Virus record (IMG/VR): IMGVR_UViG_3300032516_000207
Span: 1-23,110 of that record
Direction: 5' to 3' (one strand)
Length of the DNA: 23,110 bases
Source of the DNA: a virus
Shown: piece after piece, positions 14,773 to 21,764 of the stretch
Layout of the letters: each line of letters begins with the position of its first letter
How positions within the stretch are numbered: the stretch's first letter is position 1
Notes under the pieces: generated by a model
Database searches by the model: none
What the model saw: only the letters and a program-made list of their open reading frames with translations
What the model was told of the DNA's origin: nothing
Position numbers and translations under genes: made by a program

Positions 14773-16629
14773 ATGACAAAGTCGTATGTTAAAATATATG
14801 ACACTATAACACTTGGACCTACAAGTGTCGACTCATTGAAACACGTTAGGGATAATTTTATGTCTGCTGGGAATGTTCCCCAGTCTCTTTGTGTAGATAT
14901 CGCCGCTACCCATGCTGCACGTCCAACCAGGAACAATGGTTTTTATTTGCCCCAGAAGATGCGTGATGGTGTTAGTTCAATGATGGAACCATATCCCAAA
15001 CCTGTTCTATCTCATCATGATGCACATTCTGATCCTATTGGGCGAATTGTTTCTGCAAAATATATTGATACATCCAATACATTGATTCATAATAATCCTC
15101 AAGATAGACTAATTAGAGACATGAATGATCCAAGAACACCATTTTTTCGAATGGTTGATCTTGTTGATCAATTGGTTTCGTCAGACTTGCTCCATGATCC
15201 CAACTATCCTGGTCTTGGGTATATTCTGGCAACGATAGAGTTAACAAATTCTGATGCAATTCAAAAGGCAATTGATAAGAGATTTCTTACAGTTAGTACG
15301 GGCGCCTCATCGGATAAGGCCGTGTGTTCGACATGTAAACAAGACTGGATTGAAGAAGGTTTTTGTGAGCATACTCCCGGTCATATATATGATGGCAAAA
15401 TTTGTCTTCTAATTGCAGGGACTTTGATATATGATGAACTTAGTTTCGTAAATGTTCCTGCGGATGCGTTGGCGAGAATCGTTACCATCCATAATGGGAC
15501 AGTTCGAGATTCTATTGAAATTACAGAAAGAGACTTCTTTAAAAATCAATCTTCAAAATTTTATCTTGGCTCAGGAGGCAGACAAATGGAAGACAACGTA
15601 AATATTGACGGAAAAGGAACTGTTCCTGAGGTCGTAGTGGCTCCTGTAGTGACCCCTGTTGTAGTTCCTGTTATTACTGATGAGACTTCTACGGTTGTTG
15701 TTGTGGTTGATCCCGTTGTAGTAGAACCAGAACTAACTGATGAGGATAAACACTACGAGGCAATGATTGCTTTTGGTTTTGAACTCAGCTTGATGGATAC
15801 TGGTTTTGAAGATGCCAAGTTGACTCCCGAACAACGCAAGAATATGAAAGCATCTACTTTCTGTAAACCAGGAGAACGTAAGTATCCCGTTCCTGATTGT
15901 AATCACGCCAGTGTAGCCATGGCTTATGCCAAAAAGAACAATGAATCCAGTGCAGTAGTTTCTTGTATTCGGCGCAAAGCCAAAGCACTTGGTTGTCCTT
16001 TTGATGAAGTCGAACTCGACGAAATTCTTCGTGATGATGCAGTTCGCAAGAATATCGAACTCCCGGTAGTTGCTCCCGTAGTAGTTGCTAAGGTTCCTTG
16101 TAGTTGCGAAGACTTACAAAAAGAGCTTGATGCGCTCAAGGATAAACATCTGGCTTTAACCAGTGAACTTGCGGACTTACATGTAGAACATGACAAGACA
16201 ATTGAATCCCATGTTGCAGAGATGGTCCAAGTAAAAACTGTATTGGTTGATTCAGTCGTTAGATTGGAAAAGATTTCTGGTAAAAATATTACTCTCGAAG
16301 ATGCAACAAAAGAAGTTATTGGTCTATCTTTGCCAGAACTTATGAAGAGAGCAGAGGGTCTCAAGGATACTTTACAACTTGATAGTATTCTCAAGAAACT
16401 CAATGATGGTATGACGAACAATCCTCAAGGTACTGTAGAAAACCCCACAATACAGGATCCTGAGGTTAATTCGAGTCTTTCAGTACAACAAGGTACTGAT
16501 GGATTAGAAAACTTTAGAGATGGATATGAAACAATTCTACGCAAACAAGGACAGAAACAGGCTGATGAATATGTGAGAAAACTAAAGAGGGAGCGGCTGG
16601 TCCCACTAAGTTTTATTCCCAACAAGTAA
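14773..16629 (+). CDS. Prohead protease fused to scaffold region, 618 aa
   Basis: Residues ~1-270 look like a capsid maturation protease: KPVLSHHDAHSDPIGRI with H81/H82 as candidate catalytic His, FLTVSTG with candidate nucleophile S175, and ELSFVNVPADALA near 235. A Cys/His cluster (C185xxC188, C198xH200, H204) may bind zinc. From ~272 a Val/Pro-rich linker leads to a segment with FCKPGERKYPVPDCNHA (363-379), as seen in other phage proteases. A coiled coil (~446-490) and a charged tail complete the scaffold. It would cleave scaffold and capsid proteins inside the prohead. ATG 14773 with GGAG at 14761-14764 is preferred over GTG 14764, which overlaps that site. Catalytic assignments are inferred. 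Confidence 0.85.
   Translation: MTKSYVKIYDTITLGPTSVDSLKHVRDNFMSAGNVPQSLCVDIAATHAARPTRNNGFYLPQKMRDGVSSMMEPYPKPVLSHHDAHSDPIGRIVSAKYIDTSNTLIHNNPQDRLIRDMNDPRTPFFRMVDLVDQLVSSDLLHDPNYPGLGYILATIELTNSDAIQKAIDKRFLTVSTGASSDKAVCSTCKQDWIEEGFCEHTPGHIYDGKICLLIAGTLIYDELSFVNVPADALARIVTIHNGTVRDSIEITERDFFKNQSSKFYLGSGGRQMEDNVNIDGKGTVPEVVVAPVVTPVVVPVITDETSTVVVVVDPVVVEPELTDEDKHYEAMIAFGFELSLMDTGFEDAKLTPEQRKNMKASTFCKPGERKYPVPDCNHASVAMAYAKKNNESSAVVSCIRRKAKALGCPFDEVELDEILRDDAVRKNIELPVVAPVVVAKVPCSCEDLQKELDALKDKHLALTSELADLHVEHDKTIESHVAEMVQVKTVLVDSVVRLEKISGKNITLEDATKEVIGLSLPELMKRAEGLKDTLQLDSILKKLNDGMTNNPQGTVENPTIQDPEVNSSLSVQQGTDGLENFRDGYETILRKQGQKQADEYVRKLKRERLVPLSFIPNK
15573..15578 (+). promoter_or_regulatory. Internal ribosome binding site for nested scaffold
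   Basis: A perfect AGGAGG lies inside the protease gene, seven bases before an in-frame ATG at 15586. It is among the strongest sites in the window and sits at the junction between protease and scaffold parts. Confidence 0.75.
15586..16629 (+). CDS. Nested scaffold protein (internal in-frame start), 347 aa
   Basis: The ATG at 15586 is codon 272 of the protease gene and is preceded by AGGAGG at optimal spacing. Its product would start MEDNVNIDGKG and contain the Val/Pro linker, the FCKPGERKYPVPDC segment, the coiled coil and the basic tail, but no protease. This matches the established lambda C/Nu3 arrangement, in which a scaffold is translated from within the protease gene. It would be made in excess over the protease, assemble the prohead shell, then be cleaved. 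The start is inferred from sequence only. Confidence 0.7.
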   Translation: MEDNVNIDGKGTVPEVVVAPVVTPVVVPVITDETSTVVVVVDPVVVEPELTDEDKHYEAMIAFGFELSLMDTGFEDAKLTPEQRKNMKASTFCKPGERKYPVPDCNHASVAMAYAKKNNESSAVVSCIRRKAKALGCPFDEVELDEILRDDAVRKNIELPVVAPVVVAKVPCSCEDLQKELDALKDKHLALTSELADLHVEHDKTIESHVAEMVQVKTVLVDSVVRLEKISGKNITLEDATKEVIGLSLPELMKRAEGLKDTLQLDSILKKLNDGMTNNPQGTVENPTIQDPEVNSSLSVQQGTDGLENFRDGYETILRKQGQKQADEYVRKLKRERLVPLSFIPNK

Positions 16630-16647
16630 CCGAGGAGGACAATCTTA

Positions 16648-17961
16648 ATGTCTAACAGTTATCAGGCGAATCACAAGACTTGGGATCGTGTTGGAAACAT
16701 GACTCCCGATGTTGAGTTCTCTGAGACAGAACGCCCTGCTGGGGAGTTCAAGGTTGCGGACTGGCTACCAGTTCAGAGACTTGACAAACACTATGAACAC
16801 TTTTTTGTTGTATCTGCGGGCAAAATTATAGCTTTTGATCGTATGGGTCGAGTGGTTCCCGCCGGTCTCAAGACTGCATTTGCAATTCCTGCGGCAACCC
16901 ATGTTCTAAGTTATACCGCTTCCGATGTAACCGAAGGCGTAATGAATCTAGTTACTGGCGCTCCCTGTACTGGGGCCGTTGACTATGATCGTACCGAGAT
17001 TACCAATGCTCTTCGCGCTCAGGGTTTACTTGATGCTACCGAAAATGCAGAGGATTTCATTAACTTTCCAATAGGCGTCGCTCCCTACAACTATCTCAAG
17101 TGGTGCGGTGGAGACGGAAGTAATCCTGCTGAATACACCCAGCACAACTATAATATGCAACATCAGGTTGCTATTCTTTGTGATTATTGCGTTCAGGTTC
17201 CCCTGGTTCCTGCTCTCGCGAGCACATTGAATCTTTCTGGTCTTGCTGCTATTTCAAGTTCGGCTATTGCTGATTTCGCTCCTGCGTCAGCGGCATGGTT
17301 TGATAAGACTGCACTGGGACTTACACTACGGTACGCTGGCAAAGTAAATGCTAATACCGTTGCCTTGATTCTTCCTTCGTTCAATTGTGCGAAGAACACC
17401 GCAATTACCCCTTGGGTACTGCCCGTTGGTTTTACTCGCGAAGTATCGAGTCTTCTCGAACTCACTACTGCTGGAGACTACTTTGTAGATCTGGACGTAG
17501 GCGTAATTCTAATGTTTGAAACTGGTGGAGACGCTAAGGCCATAACCACTGGTAGTTTGGTATTCTATCATTACGATGCGGCTCCTGCTTCAGTAAGTAC
17601 TTTTGCTTGCGCTCTTGGCGATCTAAAGCCAGGCGACTTTGTTCGCGCTGACAAGAACTCCAACTACGTTAAGGCTAAGGTATTTGCGGCTGGGGACATT
17701 GTAACTGGTACCGATACTTCACCCACAGATGCAGAATTAGCAGCAATGTTAAATCAGGTTATGGCAGCCCAGAGTGAAATCGTTGGTCAGGTACTTGAAC
17801 TCGAAGGTCATCCTCGTGATTTCCTTGAGAGAGTCCGTACTGCGTTTCCCTTTTTAGGCGTTATGGATCGTATGCCCGGAACCGCGACAGAAGGTATGCC
17901 TCTTGCAATTACCTATGCGGGCGCATCTACAAAGATGGTCCATATCCTATTAACCAAGTAA
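16648..17961 (+). CDS. Capsid-associated structural protein, 437 aa
   Basis: I do not recognise a named family. It lies between scaffold and major capsid protein with a strong site, GAGGAGG (16632-16638). It is rich in beta-prone segments, and FFVVSAGKIIAFDRMGRVVPAGL (residues 52-74) resembles the opening of phage decoration or stabilisation proteins. The C-terminal part (GDFVRADKNSNYVKA, then an Ala-rich helix near ~370) is also structural in style. Its codon use matches the capsid gene (CGC/CGT Arg, GCG/GCT Ala) and differs from neighbours rich in AGA/AGG, so it is likely made in high amounts. Head decoration or vertex protein is my best guess. Confidence 0.8.
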   Translation: MSNSYQANHKTWDRVGNMTPDVEFSETERPAGEFKVADWLPVQRLDKHYEHFFVVSAGKIIAFDRMGRVVPAGLKTAFAIPAATHVLSYTASDVTEGVMNLVTGAPCTGAVDYDRTEITNALRAQGLLDATENAEDFINFPIGVAPYNYLKWCGGDGSNPAEYTQHNYNMQHQVAILCDYCVQVPLVPALASTLNLSGLAAISSSAIADFAPASAAWFDKTALGLTLRYAGKVNANTVALILPSFNCAKNTAITPWVLPVGFTREVSSLLELTTAGDYFVDLDVGVILMFETGGDAKAITTGSLVFYHYDAAPASVSTFACALGDLKPGDFVRADKNSNYVKAKVFAAGDIVTGTDTSPTDAELAAMLNQVMAAQSEIVGQVLELEGHPRDFLERVRTAFPFLGVMDRMPGTATEGMPLAITYAGASTKMVHILLTK

Positions 17962-17985
17962 CTGACAAACGGAGGTAAAACCACT

Positions 17986-19233
17986 ATGTCAGAATATCAA
18001 TTCAAAGATGAGCGCGAAGTAAGTTTCTGGTGGAACAGCTCCGGAATGCTTCCTTCGGCGGAAAAGCGCGTTGCTATTAAGGACGCTATTTCAACCCCCA
18101 ACGTGTCTCCTTGGCTTCCCAAAGTCATGGAGAATATCGTCAAGGAAGCGGCGGAACCACTTTTGGTTGGTACTCAGTTGCTTCAGCGTATTGAGTTCAA
18201 GTTTGGTCAGGTTATTACCTTTCCTGCGACTGGTGCATTAGATGCGGCAGACATTCCTGAGGGCGGTTCTTATCCAGAACGTTCCCTGGGACAGGGCGGG
18301 GCAACCGTAACGGCTTCGGTTGGTAAGAGCGGCGTTGCAGTTAAGATTACTGAAGAAATGATTCGTTATAGTCAGTTCGACGTAATTAACATGCATCTTC
18401 GCGCTGCTGGTCGCGGTCTTGCTCGTCACAAGGAAAAGAAGATTTTCAATTTTATCCGCTCAATGGGTATTCCTGTGTACGACAACCTGAATCCTACTGC
18501 TTCTTCATTAGGCGTAACCCATGGTCGCGCTCTTGATGGATCGGCTAATGGTTCAGCAATTGCAGACGACATTTTCGATGCGTATGTCCAGGTTATGTAC
18601 AATGGATTTATTCCTCGCGTAATGTTGGTCCATCCTCTTACTTGGGGTATGTTTGTAAAGGATCCTATCCTTCGCTATCTTGCTCTCCAGGGCGGCGGCG
18701 GAACAATGTTTGCGTCCTATACAGGTCAGCCTTCGGGTCGGGCTCCTTGGGATAATTCCAATCAGGGCAAGCAAGGAGTAAGCGCGGGACAGGATATTAA
18801 TCCTGCTGGCGGTCTGAATGGTGCGGGTTCCGGTGGAGCAGCTTCTTCACTTCTATCCTATCCCCAGGATCTAACCTCGGCTCCCAAGCTTCCTGGTTAC
18901 TTCCCATTCCCACTAACTGTAATTGTTAGTCCATTTGTTCCTTTTAACACCTCGACAAGACTAACAGACATCTACATCTTTGATCCTGCTGAGTTAGGCG
19001 GACTTGTTGTTGATGAGGACGTTACTATGGATGAATGGACCGATCCTTCAACTGATATCCACAAAGTTAAACTTCGCGAACGTTATGGTATCGTAATTTT
19101 TAACGAAGGTAAGGGTATCGCGACATTGAAGAATGTTAAAATCGTTCCCAACGAGATCGTATTTCCTGCTCAGGCGACTATTGATGTCAGCGGTAGTATT
19201 GCTGCAATCAATCCTTCAACTCCCGTTGTGTAA
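17986..19233 (+). CDS. Major capsid protein (HK97-fold type), 415 aa
   Basis: This is the shell protein that assembles around the scaffold. It follows the protease/scaffold genes, and ITEEMIRYSQFDVINMHLRAAGRGLARHKE (residues ~120-150) resembles the spine-helix region of HK97-fold capsid proteins of large phages. RVMLVHPLTWGMFVKDP and LTVIVSPFVPF fit the P- and A-domain strands. A Gly/Ser-rich insertion (~235-290) separates them. There is no large N-terminal delta domain, consistent with a separate scaffold. GGAGGT (17971-17976) precedes the start by nine bases. Arg codons are almost all CGC/CGT, a sign of high expression. The gene ends at a strong terminator. Confidence 0.88.
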   Translation: MSEYQFKDEREVSFWWNSSGMLPSAEKRVAIKDAISTPNVSPWLPKVMENIVKEAAEPLLVGTQLLQRIEFKFGQVITFPATGALDAADIPEGGSYPERSLGQGGATVTASVGKSGVAVKITEEMIRYSQFDVINMHLRAAGRGLARHKEKKIFNFIRSMGIPVYDNLNPTASSLGVTHGRALDGSANGSAIADDIFDAYVQVMYNGFIPRVMLVHPLTWGMFVKDPILRYLALQGGGGTMFASYTGQPSGRAPWDNSNQGKQGVSAGQDINPAGGLNGAGSGGAASSLLSYPQDLTSAPKLPGYFPFPLTVIVSPFVPFNTSTRLTDIYIFDPAELGGLVVDEDVTMDEWTDPSTDIHKVKLRERYGIVIFNEGKGIATLKNVKIVPNEIVFPAQATIDVSGSIAAINPSTPVV

Positions 19234-19252
19234 TGAAGTAGAAAAGTGATAA

Positions 19253-19296
19253 GATAAAAGAAGGTCAGGTTTTAGTAGCCTGGCCTTCTTTTTTAT
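19253..19296 (+). terminator. Rho-independent terminator after the capsid gene
   Basis: GAAGGTCAGG (19260-19269) pairs with CCTGGCCTTC (19279-19288), with one G-T pair and a nine-base loop. A run of six T follows. The A-rich 5' flank can pair with the T run, so it could also work on the other strand. It separates the head module from the accessory virion genes. Confidence 0.93.
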
Positions 19297-19319
19297 CTAT
19301 CTATTGTGTTGGAGGACAT

Positions 19320-19910
19320 ATGTTCGTAAGAGTTAATGAGAAACAAGTGTTTTGGGGAGATCGCGCAAGGACCATTTGGATTACTAGTGCAAATAGGGAA
19401 CCCACTGAAATTGATATGGAATCTGTTAGTGAGTCTGTACGTAGTTCGATAAATCAAGCACTTGGTTGTGGAATGTTAATTCAGACTGATAAACTTGGGA
19501 ATCCAATTGTTAAAGAAAAGACCCATGCTTCTCCATTTGCGGGCAAACAGGATATTCTTGCAAGTAAGCAGACATTTGAGGAAAGGACAGAACAGGGAGA
19601 ACTGGGTATTGACGCAGAAACCTACCAATTAGCCAAAGGATTTGTTAAAAAAGGTTTGTCAACTATTCGCAGAGAGGTTGGAGATCTTAAGAATATTCAA
19701 TTATTACGCGCATGTATTAACTTAGAAAAGAAAGTTAAACCTCGCAAAACTGTTCTTGCTCTTCTTGAAAGTCAGTTAGTTAAAACAAAAGATTTAAATA
19801 ATCCTGCCAATATGAACTTTTATGAGTCTATTATAGAAGATATAGATGAAAAGATAATAATCTTGAATTCAGAAGAAGGAGAAGAACATGGCAACTCCTC
19901 AAATAGTTAG
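19320..19910 (+). CDS. Hypothetical protein, 196 aa
   Basis: I do not recognise it. The first ~50 residues look like a small beta/helix domain (FVRVNEKQVFWGDRARTIWITS). The middle is polar, and from ~95 it is helical and charged (LAKGFVKKGLSTIRREVGDLKNIQLLRACINLEKKV), ending in a Glu-rich tail. GGAGGA (19311-19316) lies just before the ATG. It is the first gene after the capsid terminator, so it needs its own promoter or readthrough; I saw no clear promoter in the short gap. Its 3' end overlaps the next gene by 23 bases. Confidence 0.75.
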   Translation: MFVRVNEKQVFWGDRARTIWITSANREPTEIDMESVSESVRSSINQALGCGMLIQTDKLGNPIVKEKTHASPFAGKQDILASKQTFEERTEQGELGIDAETYQLAKGFVKKGLSTIRREVGDLKNIQLLRACINLEKKVKPRKTVLALLESQLVKTKDLNNPANMNFYESIIEDIDEKIIILNSEEGEEHGNSSNS

Positions 19911-20967
19911 TGTTAGTCCGGATAATGGTTCGGAGGGCATAACCCTAAATAGTAAAATATCTGTAGTCTTTGATCAAGAAATTGATATAGATTCTGTTCA
20001 AATTATGGTTGAGGGTGCAGATACAGATAGATGGAGTGGACCAGATCAGGCTCACTGGGATGATCCTTCTACAACCAGAGATGATGATATTCTTTCAAGT
20101 CCTGGATATAAAGGGATTATTGCTGGAACTCTTTCGTTTGAAAAAGTAGACATTAGTGGAAATAGTGTTTCTTCATATGATTTTACGGGTGGAGGTTCCA
20201 ATTGGTGTACTAAGGTAGTCTTTACTCCTTCAATGCCGTTGGCCGCCAGTCAAGGATTTAGGGTATATATTCCTGGCGACGAGAATGATACAGATGGTTT
20301 TCGTACAGGTGTTTCGTCAAGAACCGTTTTTGATACTGTTAAGGGTAGTAATCTTGGTAATGGAAATGTATATTTTACAGGTAGTTATACGGGAACTATT
20401 TCAGATGTAATTCGCGTTAGTATAAAGACAGGAAATATCTTTGAATGGCGAACAGATAGTTCGCCTTTAATTGTTCGTCAACTCCCCGTAAAACAAACTT
20501 CTCAATTACTAACTACTGGTATTTATGTTCACTTTGATGGTATTACGGCAGTTGGGGATACTTTCTCTGTAGTAATCGAGCCCGCAGTAAGAATGGTTGG
20601 TACCTATACTTGGATATTTACAACCGGTTCGGGTAATATTCGTGTAGTTCCAGAGAATGTTTCTACTTCTATTCCTATTGGTGGTTTTTCAGATACTTCA
20701 AGTTCTGCATCTGGTGCTGTGGGTGTTTTGTCTATAATTTCAACTACACCTCGCGAAAGAGCAACTAATTTGGATCCACACTCGGTTAATGAAATTAGAA
20801 TTAAGTTTAATAAAACACTTGATCCTACAACTATTACAGATGAAACCATAGAGGTATATGCAGAGCCAGTAAATGGAGTGTTTGAGGGTAATCCAATTCC
20901 TTATACTGGCAATGTTCCAAAAGTTCTTACAGTTGAGGACGATACCCTCATTATTACATTTGGATAA
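19888..20967 (+). CDS. Bacterial-Ig-like (Big_5/SbsA-type) virion protein, 359 aa
   Basis: Two Ig-like domains are visible. One spans residues ~3-130, starting PQIVSVSPDNGSEGITLNSKISVVFDQEID. The other starts near 278 with VLSIISTTPRERATNLDPHSVNEIRIKFNKTLD. The pattern of SxxPxxGxxxxxxNxxIxxxFxxxxD is typical of Big_5 domains, often found in phage fibres and surface proteins that bind carbohydrates or host surfaces. Between them is a beta-rich region. The second domain ends early, at DDTLIITFG, without the usual last strands. AAGGAG about six bases upstream supports the ATG. It is probably an exposed virion or adhesin part. Confidence 0.82.
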   Translation: MATPQIVSVSPDNGSEGITLNSKISVVFDQEIDIDSVQIMVEGADTDRWSGPDQAHWDDPSTTRDDDILSSPGYKGIIAGTLSFEKVDISGNSVSSYDFTGGGSNWCTKVVFTPSMPLAASQGFRVYIPGDENDTDGFRTGVSSRTVFDTVKGSNLGNGNVYFTGSYTGTISDVIRVSIKTGNIFEWRTDSSPLIVRQLPVKQTSQLLTTGIYVHFDGITAVGDTFSVVIEPAVRMVGTYTWIFTTGSGNIRVVPENVSTSIPIGGFSDTSSSASGAVGVLSIISTTPRERATNLDPHSVNEIRIKFNKTLDPTTITDETIEVYAEPVNGVFEGNPIPYTGNVPKVLTVEDDTLIITFG

Positions 20968-20985
20968 ACAAACAAGGAGTATCCT

Positions 20986-21396
20986 ATGGCAATTGTAGTT
21001 CGTTTTGGTAGACCCGGAGCAGTTAGATTGTCAAAGTGTACTATTGACGAATCCATTGGAGATTTTGTTTATTTATTTTCGTCAGAAGTGGGATACGATA
21101 TTGTAAGAAAAGCTAATCCATTGTTTATTAATCGTGTTCCTGCTGTTGGTGTAGTCATTTCGAAATCAAGTGATGAAGTGTGTAATGTTTTATGGGATGG
21201 AGAGTCGCCTCCAATTTTCTTTGATTTAATTCCCGGTAAACCATACTTTTTAGATTACAATGGATTACCAACTCGTACACCCGTAGCACCTCCAGGAAGT
21301 TCTTTTTTGCATGTTCAGGCTTTAGGAATTGCAACAGCAACCAATAAGATGTATATAAAACCTCATACACAAATGACCAAACGTATTTTTGAGTAG
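20986..21396 (+). CDS. Small decoration- or fibre-like beta protein, 136 aa
   Basis: I do not recognise a named family. The protein is beta-rich, and its second half (GKPYFLDYNGLPTRTPVAPP, then VQALGIATATNKMYIKP) follows a pattern common at the ends of phage fibre and capsid-decoration proteins: a fixed strand after G-x-x-Y-F, a Pro-rich turn, then a V/L-x-x-GxA strand pair. The fibre-like gene at 21765 carries a similar C-terminal pattern. AAGGAG at 20974-20979 supports the start. Its position downstream of an Ig-like protein suggests a surface component. Confidence 0.75.
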   Translation: MAIVVRFGRPGAVRLSKCTIDESIGDFVYLFSSEVGYDIVRKANPLFINRVPAVGVVISKSSDEVCNVLWDGESPPIFFDLIPGKPYFLDYNGLPTRTPVAPPGSSFLHVQALGIATATNKMYIKPHTQMTKRIFE

Positions 21397-21407
21397 GAGT
21401 TTATTTT

Positions 21408-21758
21408 ATGTCAAGAATGAAAAAACAAATAGTCGAAGAAAAACCAGAAGAGATTCTTGTTGTTGATGGTGTACAACTTGATGGAAATGAATTGTATAGA
21501 CTATTATATTTTGATGCAAAGATTAAAAACTTGGAACTTTCTAAAAGACTTCGTCAAAAAGAAGTAGAAGACCAAATTCGATTAATAAAACAAACGTTTG
21601 AGGTTTTTGAGAAAGAGACTGGACGACAAAAAGATTTGGTTTATGATGAGATGAAACAAACAAAAGATGATATTGAAAAAAAGTATAACATTAAGCTTTC
21701 CGAATGTACGTTTGACGAACTAACGGGAAAGCTTAAAAAATTAACAGAGGAGGCGTAA
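21408..21758 (+). CDS. Coiled-coil protein, 116 aa
   Basis: I do not recognise it. Most of the sequence is a charged helix with heptad-like spacing (IKNLELSKRLRQKEVEDQIRL and FEVFEKETGRQKDLVYDEM), followed by a short second helix (FDELTGKLKKLTEEA). It has no Cys pairs, signal or membrane segment. AGGAG at 21395-21399 overlaps the previous stop and precedes the ATG by eight bases. It lies directly before a fibre-like gene, so a fibre chaperone or adaptor is possible, but that is only positional. Confidence 0.75.
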   Translation: MSRMKKQIVEEKPEEILVVDGVQLDGNELYRLLYFDAKIKNLELSKRLRQKEVEDQIRLIKQTFEVFEKETGRQKDLVYDEMKQTKDDIEKKYNIKLSECTFDELTGKLKKLTEEA

Positions 21759-21764
21759 TTTTCG

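Noticed and set aside
20013-20042. EGADTDRWSG in the Ig-like protein resembles the KGHDTDRWGR motif of the nuclease-kinase fusion
   Set aside because: Similarity covers only about ten residues. The following WVT and SDFxPG parts are absent and the DNA matches at only about 21 of 30 bases. It is more likely part of the Ig-like domain's own loop.
20940-20990. Possible frameshift extending the Ig-like protein past its stop
   Set aside because: The +1 frame after the stop gives no recognisable Ig-like continuation, and the next gene has its own strong AAGGAG and ATG.
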